Positions 8,421 through 16,857 of a stretch of DNA of 31,048 nucleotides are shown here, piece after piece. The notes under the pieces are model-generated. The model made no database searches. It had not been told where the DNA came from and saw only the letters and a list, made by a program, of their open reading frames with translations. Location of the stretch: contig NZ_CAJULN010000031.1 in assembly GCF_910586915.1 (NCBI RefSeq), positions 1-31,048 of the forward strand, written 5' to 3'. The number at the start of each line of letters is the position of its first letter. Position 1 is the first letter of the stretch. This stretch comes from an uncultured Bacteroides sp. GTDB taxonomy: Bacteria; Bacteroidota; Bacteroidia; Bacteroidales; Bacteroidaceae. The position numbers and the translations under genes were made by a program.

Positions 8421-9320
8421 TTATACCAAGTGTCCGATCCACTCTTCGCGGTCGCCCGGAAGGAGGTCGATGACCGGAATCTCCACCATCGTGTAGCATC
8501 CCGGCTGCTGGCGCATCGAAGCGCGTGCCACGCATACCAACACCTGTGCGGTCAGTGCGGGGTTGTTGATGCGCATATTGAATTCAAACAACTGGTTCTG
8601 CGTTTTTCCCGATACACCCTTGCGGGTCAGGTTCACGCCGTGTCCCATATCGAGTAGCGCGTCTACGCTGGGCACGAGTTTCACGTGTGTCTCGTCGTTC
8701 ACGAAGTAGGGGTCGGCCTTGATGGCGGCGGCTACCTTCTCAAATTCATATCCCTCTTTCAGTTCGATATACACCATGCGGCGGTGGATTCCCGTGCCGG
8801 TAGGGATGGTCATCGAAAGTGCTGCCTTCACACCTTCCACAGCTTTCACGGCTACGGTGTGTCCCATGCTCATGCCTGGGCCGAAGTTGGTGTAAGTGAT
8901 GCCTTTCGGGGCGATGGCTTCGAGCATCGTGCGTACGATGGAGTCGCTTCCCGGGTCCCAGCCTGCGGAGATGACAGACACGGCTTTGTGCTCTTTGGCG
9001 GCAGCGTCCAACGTGCGGCGAAGGTCGACGATGCCCGTGTGGATATCGAAACTGTCGACAGTATTGATACCCATTGCCAAGTACTCTTTCGCATATTGCT
9101 CAACGCTGCGCGTGGGCGTGCAGAGAATGGCTACGTCTACCCCTTCCAGTTCCTTGATATCCTTTACCACTGCATAGTTTGCCAGTTCTTCCGGTCTGTT
9201 CTCGGCCCCTGCACGGCGTACTACACCCGCTATTTCAAAGTCGGGGGCTGCCTGCAACGCTTCGAGTACATAATGTCCGATATTGCCATAACCTACGATG
9301 GCTGCTCTTACTTTTTTCAT
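8421..9320 (-). CDS. ddh: meso-Diaminopimelate D-dehydrogenase
   Basis: This NADPH-dependent enzyme makes meso-diaminopimelate from tetrahydrodipicolinate in one step, feeding peptidoglycan and lysine synthesis. The 299-residue product begins MKKVRAAIVGYGNIG, with the dinucleotide-binding GxGxxG at residues 10-15. It continues with DVAILCTPTRS and then SFDIHTGIVDLRRTLD, SAGWDPGSDS and GPGMSMGHTVAVKA, all characteristic of the Ddh substrate and cofactor region. The ATG at 9320 is chosen because the frame's extra eight residues upstream would displace the Rossmann motif. A TACTTTTG -7 element lies 43 bases upstream and a clear terminator follows, so it is probably a single-gene unit. Confidence 0.93.
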   Translation of the reverse strand: MKKVRAAIVGYGNIGHYVLEALQAAPDFEIAGVVRRAGAENRPEELANYAVVKDIKELEGVDVAILCTPTRSVEQYAKEYLAMGINTVDSFDIHTGIVDLRRTLDAAAKEHKAVSVISAGWDPGSDSIVRTMLEAIAPKGITYTNFGPGMSMGHTVAVKAVEGVKAALSMTIPTGTGIHRRMVYIELKEGYEFEKVAAAIKADPYFVNDETHVKLVPSVDALLDMGHGVNLTRKGVSGKTQNQLFEFNMRINNPALTAQVLVCVARASMRQQPGCYTMVEIPVIDLLPGDREEWIGHLV

Positions 9321-9362
9321 TGTTTTATTGCTTTTAGTGTACAAATTTCTTTATTTTGGCTG

Positions 9363-9370
9363 CAAAAGTA
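9363..9370 (-). promoter_or_regulatory. -7 promoter element for ddh
   Basis: The minus strand reads TACTTTTG, a full match to TAnnTTTG, 43 bases before the ddh start codon. This gives a predicted leader of about 35 bases. The -33 region is not clear. Confidence 0.6.
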
Positions 9371-9498
9371 TGCATTTTACTACTAACTGCGACTCACTGC
9401 CTTTAATATTTTTATTTTTTTTATTATTCTTCGTCTTCCATACGCACACCGGAAGAATAATCTGAGAAAACCTGTGCAATCTGTGGCAAGAAAGTTTT

Positions 9499-9506
9499 AT
9501 CTTTGT
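9499..9506 (+). promoter_or_regulatory. -7 promoter element directly in front of ruvA
   Basis: TATCTTTG matches the consensus exactly but ends only 7 bases before the ruvA ATG. The predicted start point would fall almost on the start codon, giving a leaderless or nearly leaderless mRNA. No good TTTG -33 box is seen. Confidence 0.45.
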
Positions 9507-9513
9507 TCTCGTT

Positions 9514-10116
9514 ATGATAGAATACATTAGAGGCGAACTTGCCGAACTCAGTCCGGCAACCGCGGTAATCGACTGCAACGGGGTGGGATACGCCGCCAAT
9601 ATCTCCCTGAACACCTATTCGGCCATTCAGGGAAAGAAAAACTGTAAGTTGTATATTTACGAAGCGATTCGGGAAGATGCATATGTGCTCTATGGCTTTG
9701 CCGACAAGCAGGAGCGGGAGATTTTCCTGCTGCTGATTTCCGTGTCGGGCATCGGAGGAAATACGGCGCGCATGATTCTTTCCGCGCTTTCGCCTGCCGA
9801 ATTGGTGAACGTCATCAGCACCGAAAACGCCAACCTGCTCAAGACGGTGAAAGGCATCGGGCTGAAAACGGCACAACGCATCATTGTCGACCTGAAGGAT
9901 AAAATCAAGACCGCAGGAGCATCTGCCGCCGCTTCCGGTGCGGGAGGTATGCTGCTGCAACCCGCCAACGCGGAGGTGCAGGAGGAGGCTGTCGCCGCCT
10001 TGACCATGCTCGGCTTTGCCACGGCGCCTTCGCAGAAGGTCGTGACGGCAATCTTGAAGGAAGAGCCGGACGCTCCGGTGGAAAAAGTGATAAAATTGGC
10101 TTTGAAAAGATTGTAA
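9514..10116 (+). CDS. ruvA: Holliday junction branch migration protein RuvA
   Basis: RuvA binds four-way DNA junctions and loads the RuvB motor for branch migration in recombinational repair. The 200-residue product has the usual three domains. First is an OB-fold beginning MIEYIRGELAEL with CNGVGYAANI. Next is a tandem helix-hairpin-helix region containing LLISVSGIGGNTARMILS and TVKGIGLKTAQRII. A short C-terminal domain with AVAALTMLGF contacts RuvB; a flexible Ala/Gly-rich linker precedes it. Length and order are normal. The DUF3843 gene starts 2 bases after the stop, so the two are probably cotranscribed. ruvB and ruvC are not in the window. Confidence 0.96.
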   Translation: MIEYIRGELAELSPATAVIDCNGVGYAANISLNTYSAIQGKKNCKLYIYEAIREDAYVLYGFADKQEREIFLLLISVSGIGGNTARMILSALSPAELVNVISTENANLLKTVKGIGLKTAQRIIVDLKDKIKTAGASAAASGAGGMLLQPANAEVQEEAVAALTMLGFATAPSQKVVTAILKEEPDAPVEKVIKLALKRL

Positions 10117-10118
10117 CG

Positions 10119-11111
10119 ATGAAGGAACAGAAGATTTATATGCGGGCATGGACTGAGGTGCATGGTCGTGCGAAGGTGACGGCTACGGATGAATGGTATC
10201 TTAATCTGGTAAACGAACTGTTGCCGTTGGTGGCGAACTCTTATATGTATCAAGGCAGGGAAATGGTGGAAGACCAGCGACGGGTGGCTTTGTCGTGTGC
10301 TCTGTACCTGGAAGATTGCGTGGCGGACGCGGGGAACTGGCGGGAGTTCATTCATTGGCATAAGGAGAATTACGATCGTTACCTGCCGTTCTATCCATTG
10401 TCTGAGGACTATTTGCCGGATGAAATCAACCGTGAGGACATCGCTTTCTTGCTGTGGGCTATCAATTCGCCGGTCGGTGATGATTTCGACTGGGTGGAGA
10501 ATCCGATGGACAAGGATTTGCTGGAGTTTGCGGGGGTGCTTTACGAACGCTTGGACGCTGTTTTCGAATCGGCTCCTATCAGCGAACACCTTGCTCCGGG
10601 CTGGATGATGGAGACGGAGTTGATGCGGAAGAAACGCGAACCTCTTCCGGTGGCTTTACCGGGAGAGAAGATGCCGACGAATGTGGAACGTTTCTTAGAG
10701 GCAAGTAATGGAGAACCGCTCATGTTCTTTGGTTCATACAATGCGCTGAAATTCTTCTTTGTAAATTCGTTGAAGTGGGAAGATGAGAAAGATGCTTTGT
10801 TGCCGGATTTGGCGGAGTTCGATAATTTCGTTGTTTATGGCAATCCGAAAGGGGTGTTGATAGGTCCTGATGTCGCTCAGTTTTTTGCTGATAAGAATAA
10901 TCCGTTTTATAGTGTCGAAGAGGCTGAGGAAGGGGCGTATGAAATGTTCTGTGAAGAAGGACTGTGCCCGTTCGACTTGTTGAAGTATGGAATGGAACAC
11001 AATCTGCTGCCGGATGCACAGTTCCCGTTCGAGAACGGAAAGGCGCTGTTGCAGGAGAACTGGGATTTTGTCGCCCGTTGGTTCTTGGGCGAATTTTATG
11101 AAGGAGAGTAA
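10119..11111 (+). CDS. DUF3843 family protein
   Basis: This is a 330-residue acidic, soluble protein of unknown function that resembles the Bacteroidales DUF3843 family. Family-like segments are KIYMRAWTEVHG near the start, TDEWYLNLVN, ALYLEDCVADAGNWREF, YLPFYPLSEDYLPDEIN and a DIAFLLWAINSP stretch. The C-terminal half is rich in Phe, Trp, Asp and Glu. No signal peptide, membrane helix or catalytic signature was recognised. Its start is 2 bases after ruvA and the next small basic ORF begins 3 bases after its stop, so the three genes appear translationally close. Whether it has any role with Holliday junction processing is unknown; operon position is the only hint. Confidence 0.75.
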   Translation: MKEQKIYMRAWTEVHGRAKVTATDEWYLNLVNELLPLVANSYMYQGREMVEDQRRVALSCALYLEDCVADAGNWREFIHWHKENYDRYLPFYPLSEDYLPDEINREDIAFLLWAINSPVGDDFDWVENPMDKDLLEFAGVLYERLDAVFESAPISEHLAPGWMMETELMRKKREPLPVALPGEKMPTNVERFLEASNGEPLMFFGSYNALKFFFVNSLKWEDEKDALLPDLAEFDNFVVYGNPKGVLIGPDVAQFFADKNNPFYSVEEAEEGAYEMFCEEGLCPFDLLKYGMEHNLLPDAQFPFENGKALLQENWDFVARWFLGEFYEGE

Positions 11112-11114
11112 ACG

Positions 11115-11252
11115 ATGCCGATAAAGAAAAATCACAATCCTTTTGCCGGAAAGGCAAAGGCGGGAACCTCTAAAAAGAAGAGTTCCGGAAAACGGGTGGG
11201 GAAGTCGAAGCCGGGAAAGGCAAACAATCAGTTGAATAGAAGGGTAAAGTGA
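11115..11252 (+). CDS. Small highly basic protein, 45 residues, downstream of the DUF3843 gene
   Basis: A 45-codon frame begins with ATG 3 bases after the DUF3843 stop and ends with TGA at 11250-11252. The product starts MPIKKNHNPFAGKAKAG and ends NNQLNRRVK. About 40% of residues are Lys or Arg, with many Gly, Ser and Asn and no acidic residue, so the net charge is strongly positive and the chain is probably disordered. This composition suits an RNA- or DNA-binding tail protein, but that is inference from charge alone. Support for a real gene is the tight spacing in the ruvA-DUF3843 series and coding that reaches almost to the convergent lipoprotein gene. I do not recognise a family. Confidence 0.6.
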   Translation: MPIKKNHNPFAGKAKAGTSKKKSSGKRVGKSKPGKANNQLNRRVK

Positions 11253-11271
11253 GGAAAGCTCGCAGCCGGTA

Positions 11272-12108
11272 TTACCCGGCTGTCGTCTCCTGCGCTTTCT
11301 GTTCCTTCTTCTTGTTGATAAAGCCGATTTTCAGATTGGCTTCTTCCTGTTCTTTCTTAATCTGCTGTATGGCAGAAAGTATCTGTGCCAACTCGTACAC
11401 TGCTGCGGCGGCCTGGCGGTCGGTCGGACTCATGGTGGTCCGGTAGGTGCGTTCGCCGAGGTATTCGACGCGGAGATTCTTGTCCTTGTTGAGGTTGATA
11501 AAGCCGATAACGTTTTCGTCGGCTCCCGACGGGTAGTTGGCTTTCTCTATTTTCGTGTGGAGGTCGGTGGTCTCGTAGCTGTCTTGCGAAGCCGGAGTTT
11601 CGGCAAAGCTGCCGTCGGGGGCAATCACTTTGACGCTTATGTGGTGGATATTGCCGGTTCCGCAATAGATGGAAGTCATGCTCATGCAGCCTGTTTCGTC
11701 TGTCTGGAAGCGGAGGAAAGAGCGGTTTATGTTCTTTTCGACGGTCTGTGCAGGGTGCAGGTAATTGCCTACCTGCTGGTATTCGGTGTCTTTCTCAAGG
11801 ACGAACCGGTCTTTGATGGCATTGAATGCTGCGGTCTTTGCTTGGAGCGCACTGTCGAGGCAAGCGAGTTTTCTTTGTTGTATCTTTGTCTCTACGTCGA
11901 GCATCAAGGCCTGTCCCGCCTTGCGTGTTTCAAAGGCTTTGGGGTAGAGTATTTTGATGCTATCGATTTGCAACTTGGCTTCTTCGTAGTCGCCGCGTTC
12001 GTAGGCAGCCGTGGCAGCCGTCAGTTTCTCGTTGGCTTTTTTTTCAAGCCCGTTTCCGCAGGCAGCCAATGTCAGCGTGCCGCAAAAGAGGATTATCAGT
12101 TTCTTCAT
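11272..12108 (-). CDS. Putative lipoprotein with TPR-like helical N-terminal half
   Basis: This is a 278-residue protein with a lipoprotein signal: MKKLIILFCGTLTLAACGN has a lipobox LAAC with the acylated Cys at 17. After it come repeat-like helices (ANEKLTAATAAYERGDYEEA, LQIDSIKILYP) resembling one or two TPR units. A beta-rich middle follows (about 110-220). The C-terminus is a Lys/Glu/Gln-rich coiled-coil-like helix (IQQIKKEQEEANLKIG) ending in KKEQKAQETTAG. It should sit in the outer or inner membrane, facing the periplasm or cell surface. The ATG at 12108 is chosen; a GTG one codon earlier is possible. It is divergent from the nucleotidyltransferase gene. A short GC stem overlaps its stop codon but lacks a U-run. 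Function unknown. Confidence 0.75.
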   Translation of the reverse strand: MKKLIILFCGTLTLAACGNGLEKKANEKLTAATAAYERGDYEEAKLQIDSIKILYPKAFETRKAGQALMLDVETKIQQRKLACLDSALQAKTAAFNAIKDRFVLEKDTEYQQVGNYLHPAQTVEKNINRSFLRFQTDETGCMSMTSIYCGTGNIHHISVKVIAPDGSFAETPASQDSYETTDLHTKIEKANYPSGADENVIGFINLNKDKNLRVEYLGERTYRTTMSPTDRQAAAAVYELAQILSAIQQIKKEQEEANLKIGFINKKKEQKAQETTAG

Positions 12109-12130
12109 CACAAGTTTTATTTACACGATG

Positions 12131-12167
12131 CAAAAGTACGAATATATCCCTTATTTTTGTACTTTTG
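12131..12167. promoter_or_regulatory. Mirror-image divergent -7 elements (lipoprotein / nucleotidyltransferase)
   Basis: CAAAAGTAC at 12131-12139 and GTACTTTTG at 12159-12167 form a perfect 9-bp inverted repeat. Each half is a TACTTTTG -7 element pointing outward, one toward the lipoprotein gene on the minus strand and one toward the nucleotidyltransferase gene on the plus strand. A second plus-strand match, TATTTTTG, is at 12152-12159. The two promoters would overlap face to back. Confidence 0.6.
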
Positions 12168-12194
12168 CACACTTAAAACTTATAACAGAAAGAA

Positions 12195-13628
12195 ATGATA
12201 GAGTTGACTCGGGAGGAATTGAAGCAGCAGTTCGGCGAACCCATTTTCGGACAGATAGCCGAAACGGCGGATGCGCTCGGACTGGAGTGTTATGTGGTAG
12301 GCGGTTATGTGCGCGATATTTTTCTGCAACGTCCCTCTAAAGATATAGATGTAGTGGTTGTAGGCAGTGGCATTGCTATGGCCGAAGCACTCGGCAAACG
12401 TTTGGGACGGGGAGCGCACGTCTCCGTCTTTAAGAATTTCGGAACGGCACAGGTGAAGTATAAAGGCACGGAGGTGGAATTTGTCGGTGCACGCAGGGAG
12501 TCGTATCAGCGTGATTCGCGCAAGCCGATTGTGGAGGACGGCACGCTGGAGGACGACCAGAACCGTCGCGATTTCACCATCAATGCGCTTGCCGTGTGTC
12601 TCAACAAAACCCGTTTCGGCGAATTGGTAGACCCCTTCGGTGGTATGGACGACATGAAGGAAAAGACCATTCGTACGCCTCTCGACCCCGATATTACTTT
12701 TAGCGACGACCCATTGCGCATGATGCGCTGCATACGTTTTGCCACACAGTTGGGCTTTTACATCGACGACGATACCTTCGACTCCCTCTGCCGCAACCGC
12801 GAACGCATTGAGATTATCTCCCGCGAACGCATTGCCGATGAACTGAACAAGATTATCCTCTCGCCCATTCCCTCGAAAGGATTTATCGACCTTGACCGTA
12901 GCGGACTGCTGCCGTTGATTTTTCCGGAGCTTGCCGCCTTGCAGGGGGTAGAGACGCGCAACGGACGGTCGCACAAGGATAATTTCTACCATACGCTCGA
13001 AGTGCTGGACAACATCAGCAAAAAGACCGATAACCTTTGGCTGCGCTGGGCGGCACTGCTGCACGACATTGCCAAACCTGCCACGAAACGCTGGGAACAG
13101 AGAGTGGGATGGACGTTTCATAACCATAATTTCATTGGCGAGAAGATGATTCCGGGTATTTTCAGAAAGATGAAGTTGCCCATGAACGAGAAGATGAAAT
13201 ATGTGCAGAAGTTGGTGAGCCTGCATATGCGGCCTATCGTCATAGCAGACGATGTAGTGACCGACTCGGCTGTGCGCCGTCTCCTCTTTGAAGCGGGAGA
13301 TGACATCGATGACCTGATGATGCTTTGCGAAGCCGATATTACTTCCAAGAACACGGAGCGCAAGCAACGCTTTCTGAACAACTTCCAGTTGGTGCGCCAA
13401 AAGCTGAAAGACTTGGAAAAAAAAGACCGGATACGCAATTTCCAGCCGCCTGTGAGTGGGGAGGAGATTATGGAAATCTTCGGTTTGCAGCCTTGCCGCG
13501 AGGTGGGTGCGCTGAAAAGTGCGATAAAGGATGCTATCCTGGACGGGGTGATTCCGAATGAGTATGAAGCTGCGCGTGCTTATCTGTTGGAGCGGGCGAA
13601 GCGGATGGGACTCGCGCCTGTTATTTAG
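12195..13628 (+). CDS. CCA tRNA nucleotidyltransferase / poly(A) polymerase family protein with HD domain
   Basis: This is a class II nucleotidyltransferase that adds or repairs the tRNA 3'-CCA end, or adds A residues. The 477-residue product has the nucleotidyltransferase head motif GGYVRD (G36-G37) and the metal-binding D50-x-D52 in KDIDVVV. RRDFTINALA follows, and then the DPLRMMRCIRFATQLGF helix that marks the family. The head and neck are followed by an HD phosphohydrolase domain with LLHDIAKPATKRW (H290-D291) and a helical tail. The HD domain is shared with the E. coli-type Cca and suggests phosphatase or phosphodiesterase activity. CCA-adding versus poly(A) activity cannot be settled from sequence alone. 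The stop is 11 bases before a hairpin terminator. Confidence 0.9.
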   Translation: MIELTREELKQQFGEPIFGQIAETADALGLECYVVGGYVRDIFLQRPSKDIDVVVVGSGIAMAEALGKRLGRGAHVSVFKNFGTAQVKYKGTEVEFVGARRESYQRDSRKPIVEDGTLEDDQNRRDFTINALAVCLNKTRFGELVDPFGGMDDMKEKTIRTPLDPDITFSDDPLRMMRCIRFATQLGFYIDDDTFDSLCRNRERIEIISRERIADELNKIILSPIPSKGFIDLDRSGLLPLIFPELAALQGVETRNGRSHKDNFYHTLEVLDNISKKTDNLWLRWAALLHDIAKPATKRWEQRVGWTFHNHNFIGEKMIPGIFRKMKLPMNEKMKYVQKLVSLHMRPIVIADDVVTDSAVRRLLFEAGDDIDDLMMLCEADITSKNTERKQRFLNNFQLVRQKLKDLEKKDRIRNFQPPVSGEEIMEIFGLQPCREVGALKSAIKDAILDGVIPNEYEAARAYLLERAKRMGLAPVI

Positions 13629-13635
13629 AGCAATA

Positions 13636-13670
13636 AAAATCCCCGCAGAATTCTTTGAATTCTGCGGGGA
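13636..13670 (-). terminator. Terminator between the nucleotidyltransferase gene and the sulfatase operon
   Basis: A perfect 14-bp stem (TCCCCGCAGAATTC at 13640-13653 with its complement at 13657-13670) has a 3-base loop. On the minus strand it is followed by TTTTTATT, giving a standard terminator for the sulfatase operon. On the plus strand the downstream bases are A-rich, so termination there is less certain. Confidence 0.85.
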
Positions 13671-13697
13671 AAATCAGTTATGACATACCTCCTTTAA

Positions 13698-15221
13698 TTA
13701 TTGGGGCAACGTCACCGAGAAATGCGGATTCGGAGTATGTTGCTTAAAGATGATGGCTTTCATCTTTTCTACAATGTCCGGATGTTGCGCCGCTATGTCG
13801 TTGTCCTCATGAATATCGTTTTGCAGATTGTAGAGGAAAGGTTTCCCTTTTTTCACGATTAGCTTCCAGTCGCCCATACGTACCGCTATCTGGTTGGTTT
13901 CGTTGAACTCCCAGTAGAGGAACTCATGCTGTTTCTGCTTCTTCTTGCCGAGCAATGTCGGGGCGAAGGAGATTCCGTCGAAATAATCCACCTCTTTCTC
14001 CTTGTTGCGGTATTTCTTTTCGTAGTTTTTGATACCGGCTACTTCGCAGAAGGTAGGCATCAAGTCGTAGAATGCGCAGATGTGGTCGTTCACCTGACCG
14101 GCGGGGACGTGTCCCGGCCAGCGTGCGATGAACGGAATGCGGATACCACCCTCGTGACACTGGCGTTTCAGACCGCGCAGCTTGCCGTCTCTGCCGAAGA
14201 ACGTAGGATCGGCACCGCCCTCTTCGTGAGGACCGTTGTCGCTGGAGAAGATGACCAGTGTGTTTTCGTCCAATCCTTTCTCTTTCAGCTTTTGCAGCAC
14301 TTCGCCCACATAGTGGTCGAGGCGGGTAATCATGGCAGCAAACTGTGCGTGAGTGTGCGTGATGGCGTTGTAGCGTGAGCCTTCACTGCCTGCATATTCT
14401 TTGTCCGGATTGAATTTGGCTTTGTATTCGTTCAGGATGGAGTCTTCCGGCTGCACCAGTTCCGCATGAGGCAACGTATAGGTCAGTACGCCGAAGAAAG
14501 GCTGTTTGCCGTCTTGGCGGTCGAGCCATTCCATAGCCTTCTCGTGAATCATATCGGCAGAGTATTGCGAACGCTTCTGGTATTCGGGGCCGTACATCGG
14601 ATATTTGATGTTTTCTTCCATCGTGACACGTACTACACCCGTGTCGCCCAATGCTTTGCTGTAGCGGTTGAGGAAGTTGGGATAGTAGAGGTGAGCCTGG
14701 AACTGGCAGATATAACCGTAATACTCGTCTATCCCCCGTTTGTCGGGAGTGGAGCAGGAACCTTCGTAACCGCCCGCCCATTTGCCGAACATTCCTGTTG
14801 TGTAGCCGTTGTCTTTCATGATTTCCGGCAGGATGATGTGGTCGGGGTCGTAAGGGTGTTGTCCTACAACGGAATATTCTTTGTTGTTGCCATACATGAC
14901 GGTGGGAGCATTTCGCCAATATTCCTTATTGCCGCGCACTTCGCAGTGGCCGCTGTGCTGTCCTGTCATGAACGACGCCCGCGACGGGGCACTGACGGGA
15001 CTGCCTGCATAGGCTTGCGTGAAACGTATGCCCTCGTTTGCCATAGCATCCAAGTGAGGAGTACGTATGAACGGTTGTCCGTAGCAGCCCAAGTCTCCGT
15101 ATCCCATGTCGTCGCAAAGGATGAACAGGATGTTCGGTTGGGTGTTCTTTTTTTGTGCATGGGCCGGCAGAGCGGATAAGAGCAGCGTGCCACCTATGAC
15201 TGAGATTGATTTGTAATCCAT
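13698..15221 (-). CDS. S1 family sulfatase (Ser-type), exported
   Basis: This is a 507-residue sulfatase of the alkaline phosphatase fold. A signal peptide ends at about residue 22 (ALPAHAQ). The metal-binding CDDMGYGDLGCYG gives D37 and D38. The active-site motif SAPSRASFMTG starts at S77, which must be converted to formylglycine by an anaerobic sulfatase-maturating enzyme. FGKW is the next conserved site, and SSDNGPHEEGG carries the second metal pair. The size and both metal sites look intact. Such enzymes remove sulfate from host glycans such as mucins or glycosaminoglycans in the periplasm or at the cell surface. The subfamily and substrate position cannot be assigned by eye. It follows another sulfatase by 26 bases and ends near the terminator at 13636-13670. 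Confidence 0.92.
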   Translation of the reverse strand: MDYKSISVIGGTLLLSALPAHAQKKNTQPNILFILCDDMGYGDLGCYGQPFIRTPHLDAMANEGIRFTQAYAGSPVSAPSRASFMTGQHSGHCEVRGNKEYWRNAPTVMYGNNKEYSVVGQHPYDPDHIILPEIMKDNGYTTGMFGKWAGGYEGSCSTPDKRGIDEYYGYICQFQAHLYYPNFLNRYSKALGDTGVVRVTMEENIKYPMYGPEYQKRSQYSADMIHEKAMEWLDRQDGKQPFFGVLTYTLPHAELVQPEDSILNEYKAKFNPDKEYAGSEGSRYNAITHTHAQFAAMITRLDHYVGEVLQKLKEKGLDENTLVIFSSDNGPHEEGGADPTFFGRDGKLRGLKRQCHEGGIRIPFIARWPGHVPAGQVNDHICAFYDLMPTFCEVAGIKNYEKKYRNKEKEVDYFDGISFAPTLLGKKKQKQHEFLYWEFNETNQIAVRMGDWKLIVKKGKPFLYNLQNDIHEDNDIAAQHPDIVEKMKAIIFKQHTPNPHFSVTLPQ

Positions 15222-15247
15222 GATGTTGGTCTGTTAATTAAAGTGAA

Positions 15248-16810
15248 TTACTGGTTGATAATATCTTTTCCGTCACGTACGTTTTGGAGAATCGTTTGCA
15301 GTTCCGCCACTTTTTCAGGTTTTTGAGAAGCGTAGTTGGTTGCTTCTTTCACTTCCTTCATTTTATATAGCTGCGGCTCTGGAGAGTTTCCGGTTTCAAT
15401 CTTCGGTCCCCACTGAATCATCTTTGGTCCGTTATTCGGTTCAATGTATTTCCACTCTTTGGTGCGGACGGAGAGTGTGTGGTTGGCAGCCTGTTCGATG
15501 ACCCAGGGGCGGTCTTTTTTCTCCTTGCCCAACCAGCTTTCGAGGAAGTTGTAACTATCCGGTGCAGTGTTTTGGGGCTTGACGGCTCCGGTCAGTGCGG
15601 CGAGTGAAGCCAGCCAGTCTATTTGTGACACCAATAAGTCGGAAGTCTTTCCTTGCTTCACGCCGGCAGGCCAGCTTACGATGGCAGGAACGCGTGTTCC
15701 GCCTTCAAACGCACTATACTTGTTACCTCTTAACGGTCCGGCGGGGCTGTGGCCGTTGAGGAGTTCTTCCGCTCTGTCGTCATATCCGTCATCAACAACA
15801 GGGCCGTTGTCGCTCGACAGGATGATGAGCGTGTTTTCTCTCAGTCCCAGCTTTTCCAATGCGTTCATGATTTCTCCGACACAATAGTCGAACTGTACGA
15901 TGGCGTCGCCTCTCACACCCATCGGATTCTTTCCTCTGAAACGGTCGTGAGGGAAGCGAGGTACGTGTACGTCGTTTGTAGCGAAATAGAGGAAGAACGG
16001 TTTTTCTTTGTTTTCCTCAATGAAACGGATAGCGTGGGTGGTGAGTGAGTCGGCGATGTTCTCGTCTTTCCAGAGTGCCTTGCCGCCTCCTTTCATATAA
16101 CCGATGCGGGAGATACCATTGACGATGGACATATCATGACCGTGGCTTGGCTTTTGGTTATAGAGCAGTTCGGGGTTACTTTTTCCGGTGGGTTCGCCTT
16201 TAAAGTTCTTTATATAGCTCACTTCGATGGGGGCGCTGGGGTCGTAGTTGGCAACTTTACCGTTTTCGATGAATACACAGGGGACGCGGTCGGCTGTGGC
16301 TGCCATGATGTAATGATAGTCGAAGCCTAAGTCGCCCAATGCGCAGGGCAAGGGAGCATTCCAGTCCTGTGTACCGGTTTTATCGCCAAGTCCTAAGTGC
16401 CATTTGCCGATAGCGGCGGTCGTGTAGCCTGTACTTTTAAACATATCAGCCATTGTGTATTGTTCGGGGCGGATAATCATTCCGGCATCTCCAGCTGCTA
16501 CATCCGTACCTTTCTTGCGCCATGCATATTCACCTGTCAGCATGGAGTAGCGGGAAGGGGTGCTGGTAGCGGCTGTGGCGTGTGCGTTGGTGAAGAGGAT
16601 GCCCGATTTCGCCAGTCGGTTGACGTTGGGAGTCTCCACGTTCTTAGCTCCATAGCATTGCAGGTCTCCGTAGCCGAGGTCGTCGGCGTAGATGAACACG
16701 ACATTTGGAGTTTTCGACTTTTCTGATGTGGCGCTTACCGGAGTTTTACTTGTTGCGTTGGCGGTGCAGGCAACAGAGGATAAGAGGGTTAGCATCAAAG
16801 GTTGTTTCAT
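15248..16810 (-). CDS. S1 family sulfatase (Ser-type), exported
   Basis: This is a 520-residue sulfatase. The N-terminus MKQPLMLTLLSSVACTANA is a signal peptide with a possible but weak lipobox (Cys15). Metal ligands D43 and D44 are in YADDLGYGDLQCYG. The modification motif STPSRYSMLTG begins at S83 (Ser-type), then IGKWHLGLGDK and SSDNGPVVDDG. It is only distantly similar to the neighbouring sulfatase, so the pair probably acts on different linkages or sugars. No SusC/SusD pair or glycoside hydrolase lies nearby, so the substrate cannot be read from context. It lies 47 bases after the M24 peptidase gene on the same strand and 26 bases before the second sulfatase. All three may share one transcript. 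Confidence 0.92.
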   Translation of the reverse strand: MKQPLMLTLLSSVACTANATSKTPVSATSEKSKTPNVVFIYADDLGYGDLQCYGAKNVETPNVNRLAKSGILFTNAHATAATSTPSRYSMLTGEYAWRKKGTDVAAGDAGMIIRPEQYTMADMFKSTGYTTAAIGKWHLGLGDKTGTQDWNAPLPCALGDLGFDYHYIMAATADRVPCVFIENGKVANYDPSAPIEVSYIKNFKGEPTGKSNPELLYNQKPSHGHDMSIVNGISRIGYMKGGGKALWKDENIADSLTTHAIRFIEENKEKPFFLYFATNDVHVPRFPHDRFRGKNPMGVRGDAIVQFDYCVGEIMNALEKLGLRENTLIILSSDNGPVVDDGYDDRAEELLNGHSPAGPLRGNKYSAFEGGTRVPAIVSWPAGVKQGKTSDLLVSQIDWLASLAALTGAVKPQNTAPDSYNFLESWLGKEKKDRPWVIEQAANHTLSVRTKEWKYIEPNNGPKMIQWGPKIETGNSPEPQLYKMKEVKEATNYASQKPEKVAELQTILQNVRDGKDIINQ

Positions 16811-16857
16811 TTTTTTAGGTATTAAGTTTTATAAAGAATAATGTGAAAGGTTCCGGC

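Noticed and set aside
9424..10149. 241-codon minus-strand frame across ruvA ending in an acidic peptide
   Set aside because: It overlaps all of ruvA. The ending outside ruvA looked protein-like, but the frame has no independent start or motif.
11263..11282. GC-rich hairpin CAGCCGG/CCGGCTG as terminator between the small basic gene and the lipoprotein gene
   Set aside because: It overlaps the lipoprotein stop codon and is not followed by a U-run on either strand; left unannotated as a terminator.
12180..13400. 406-codon minus-strand frame across the nucleotidyltransferase gene
   Set aside because: Antisense shadow of a clearly identified gene; no domain recognised.
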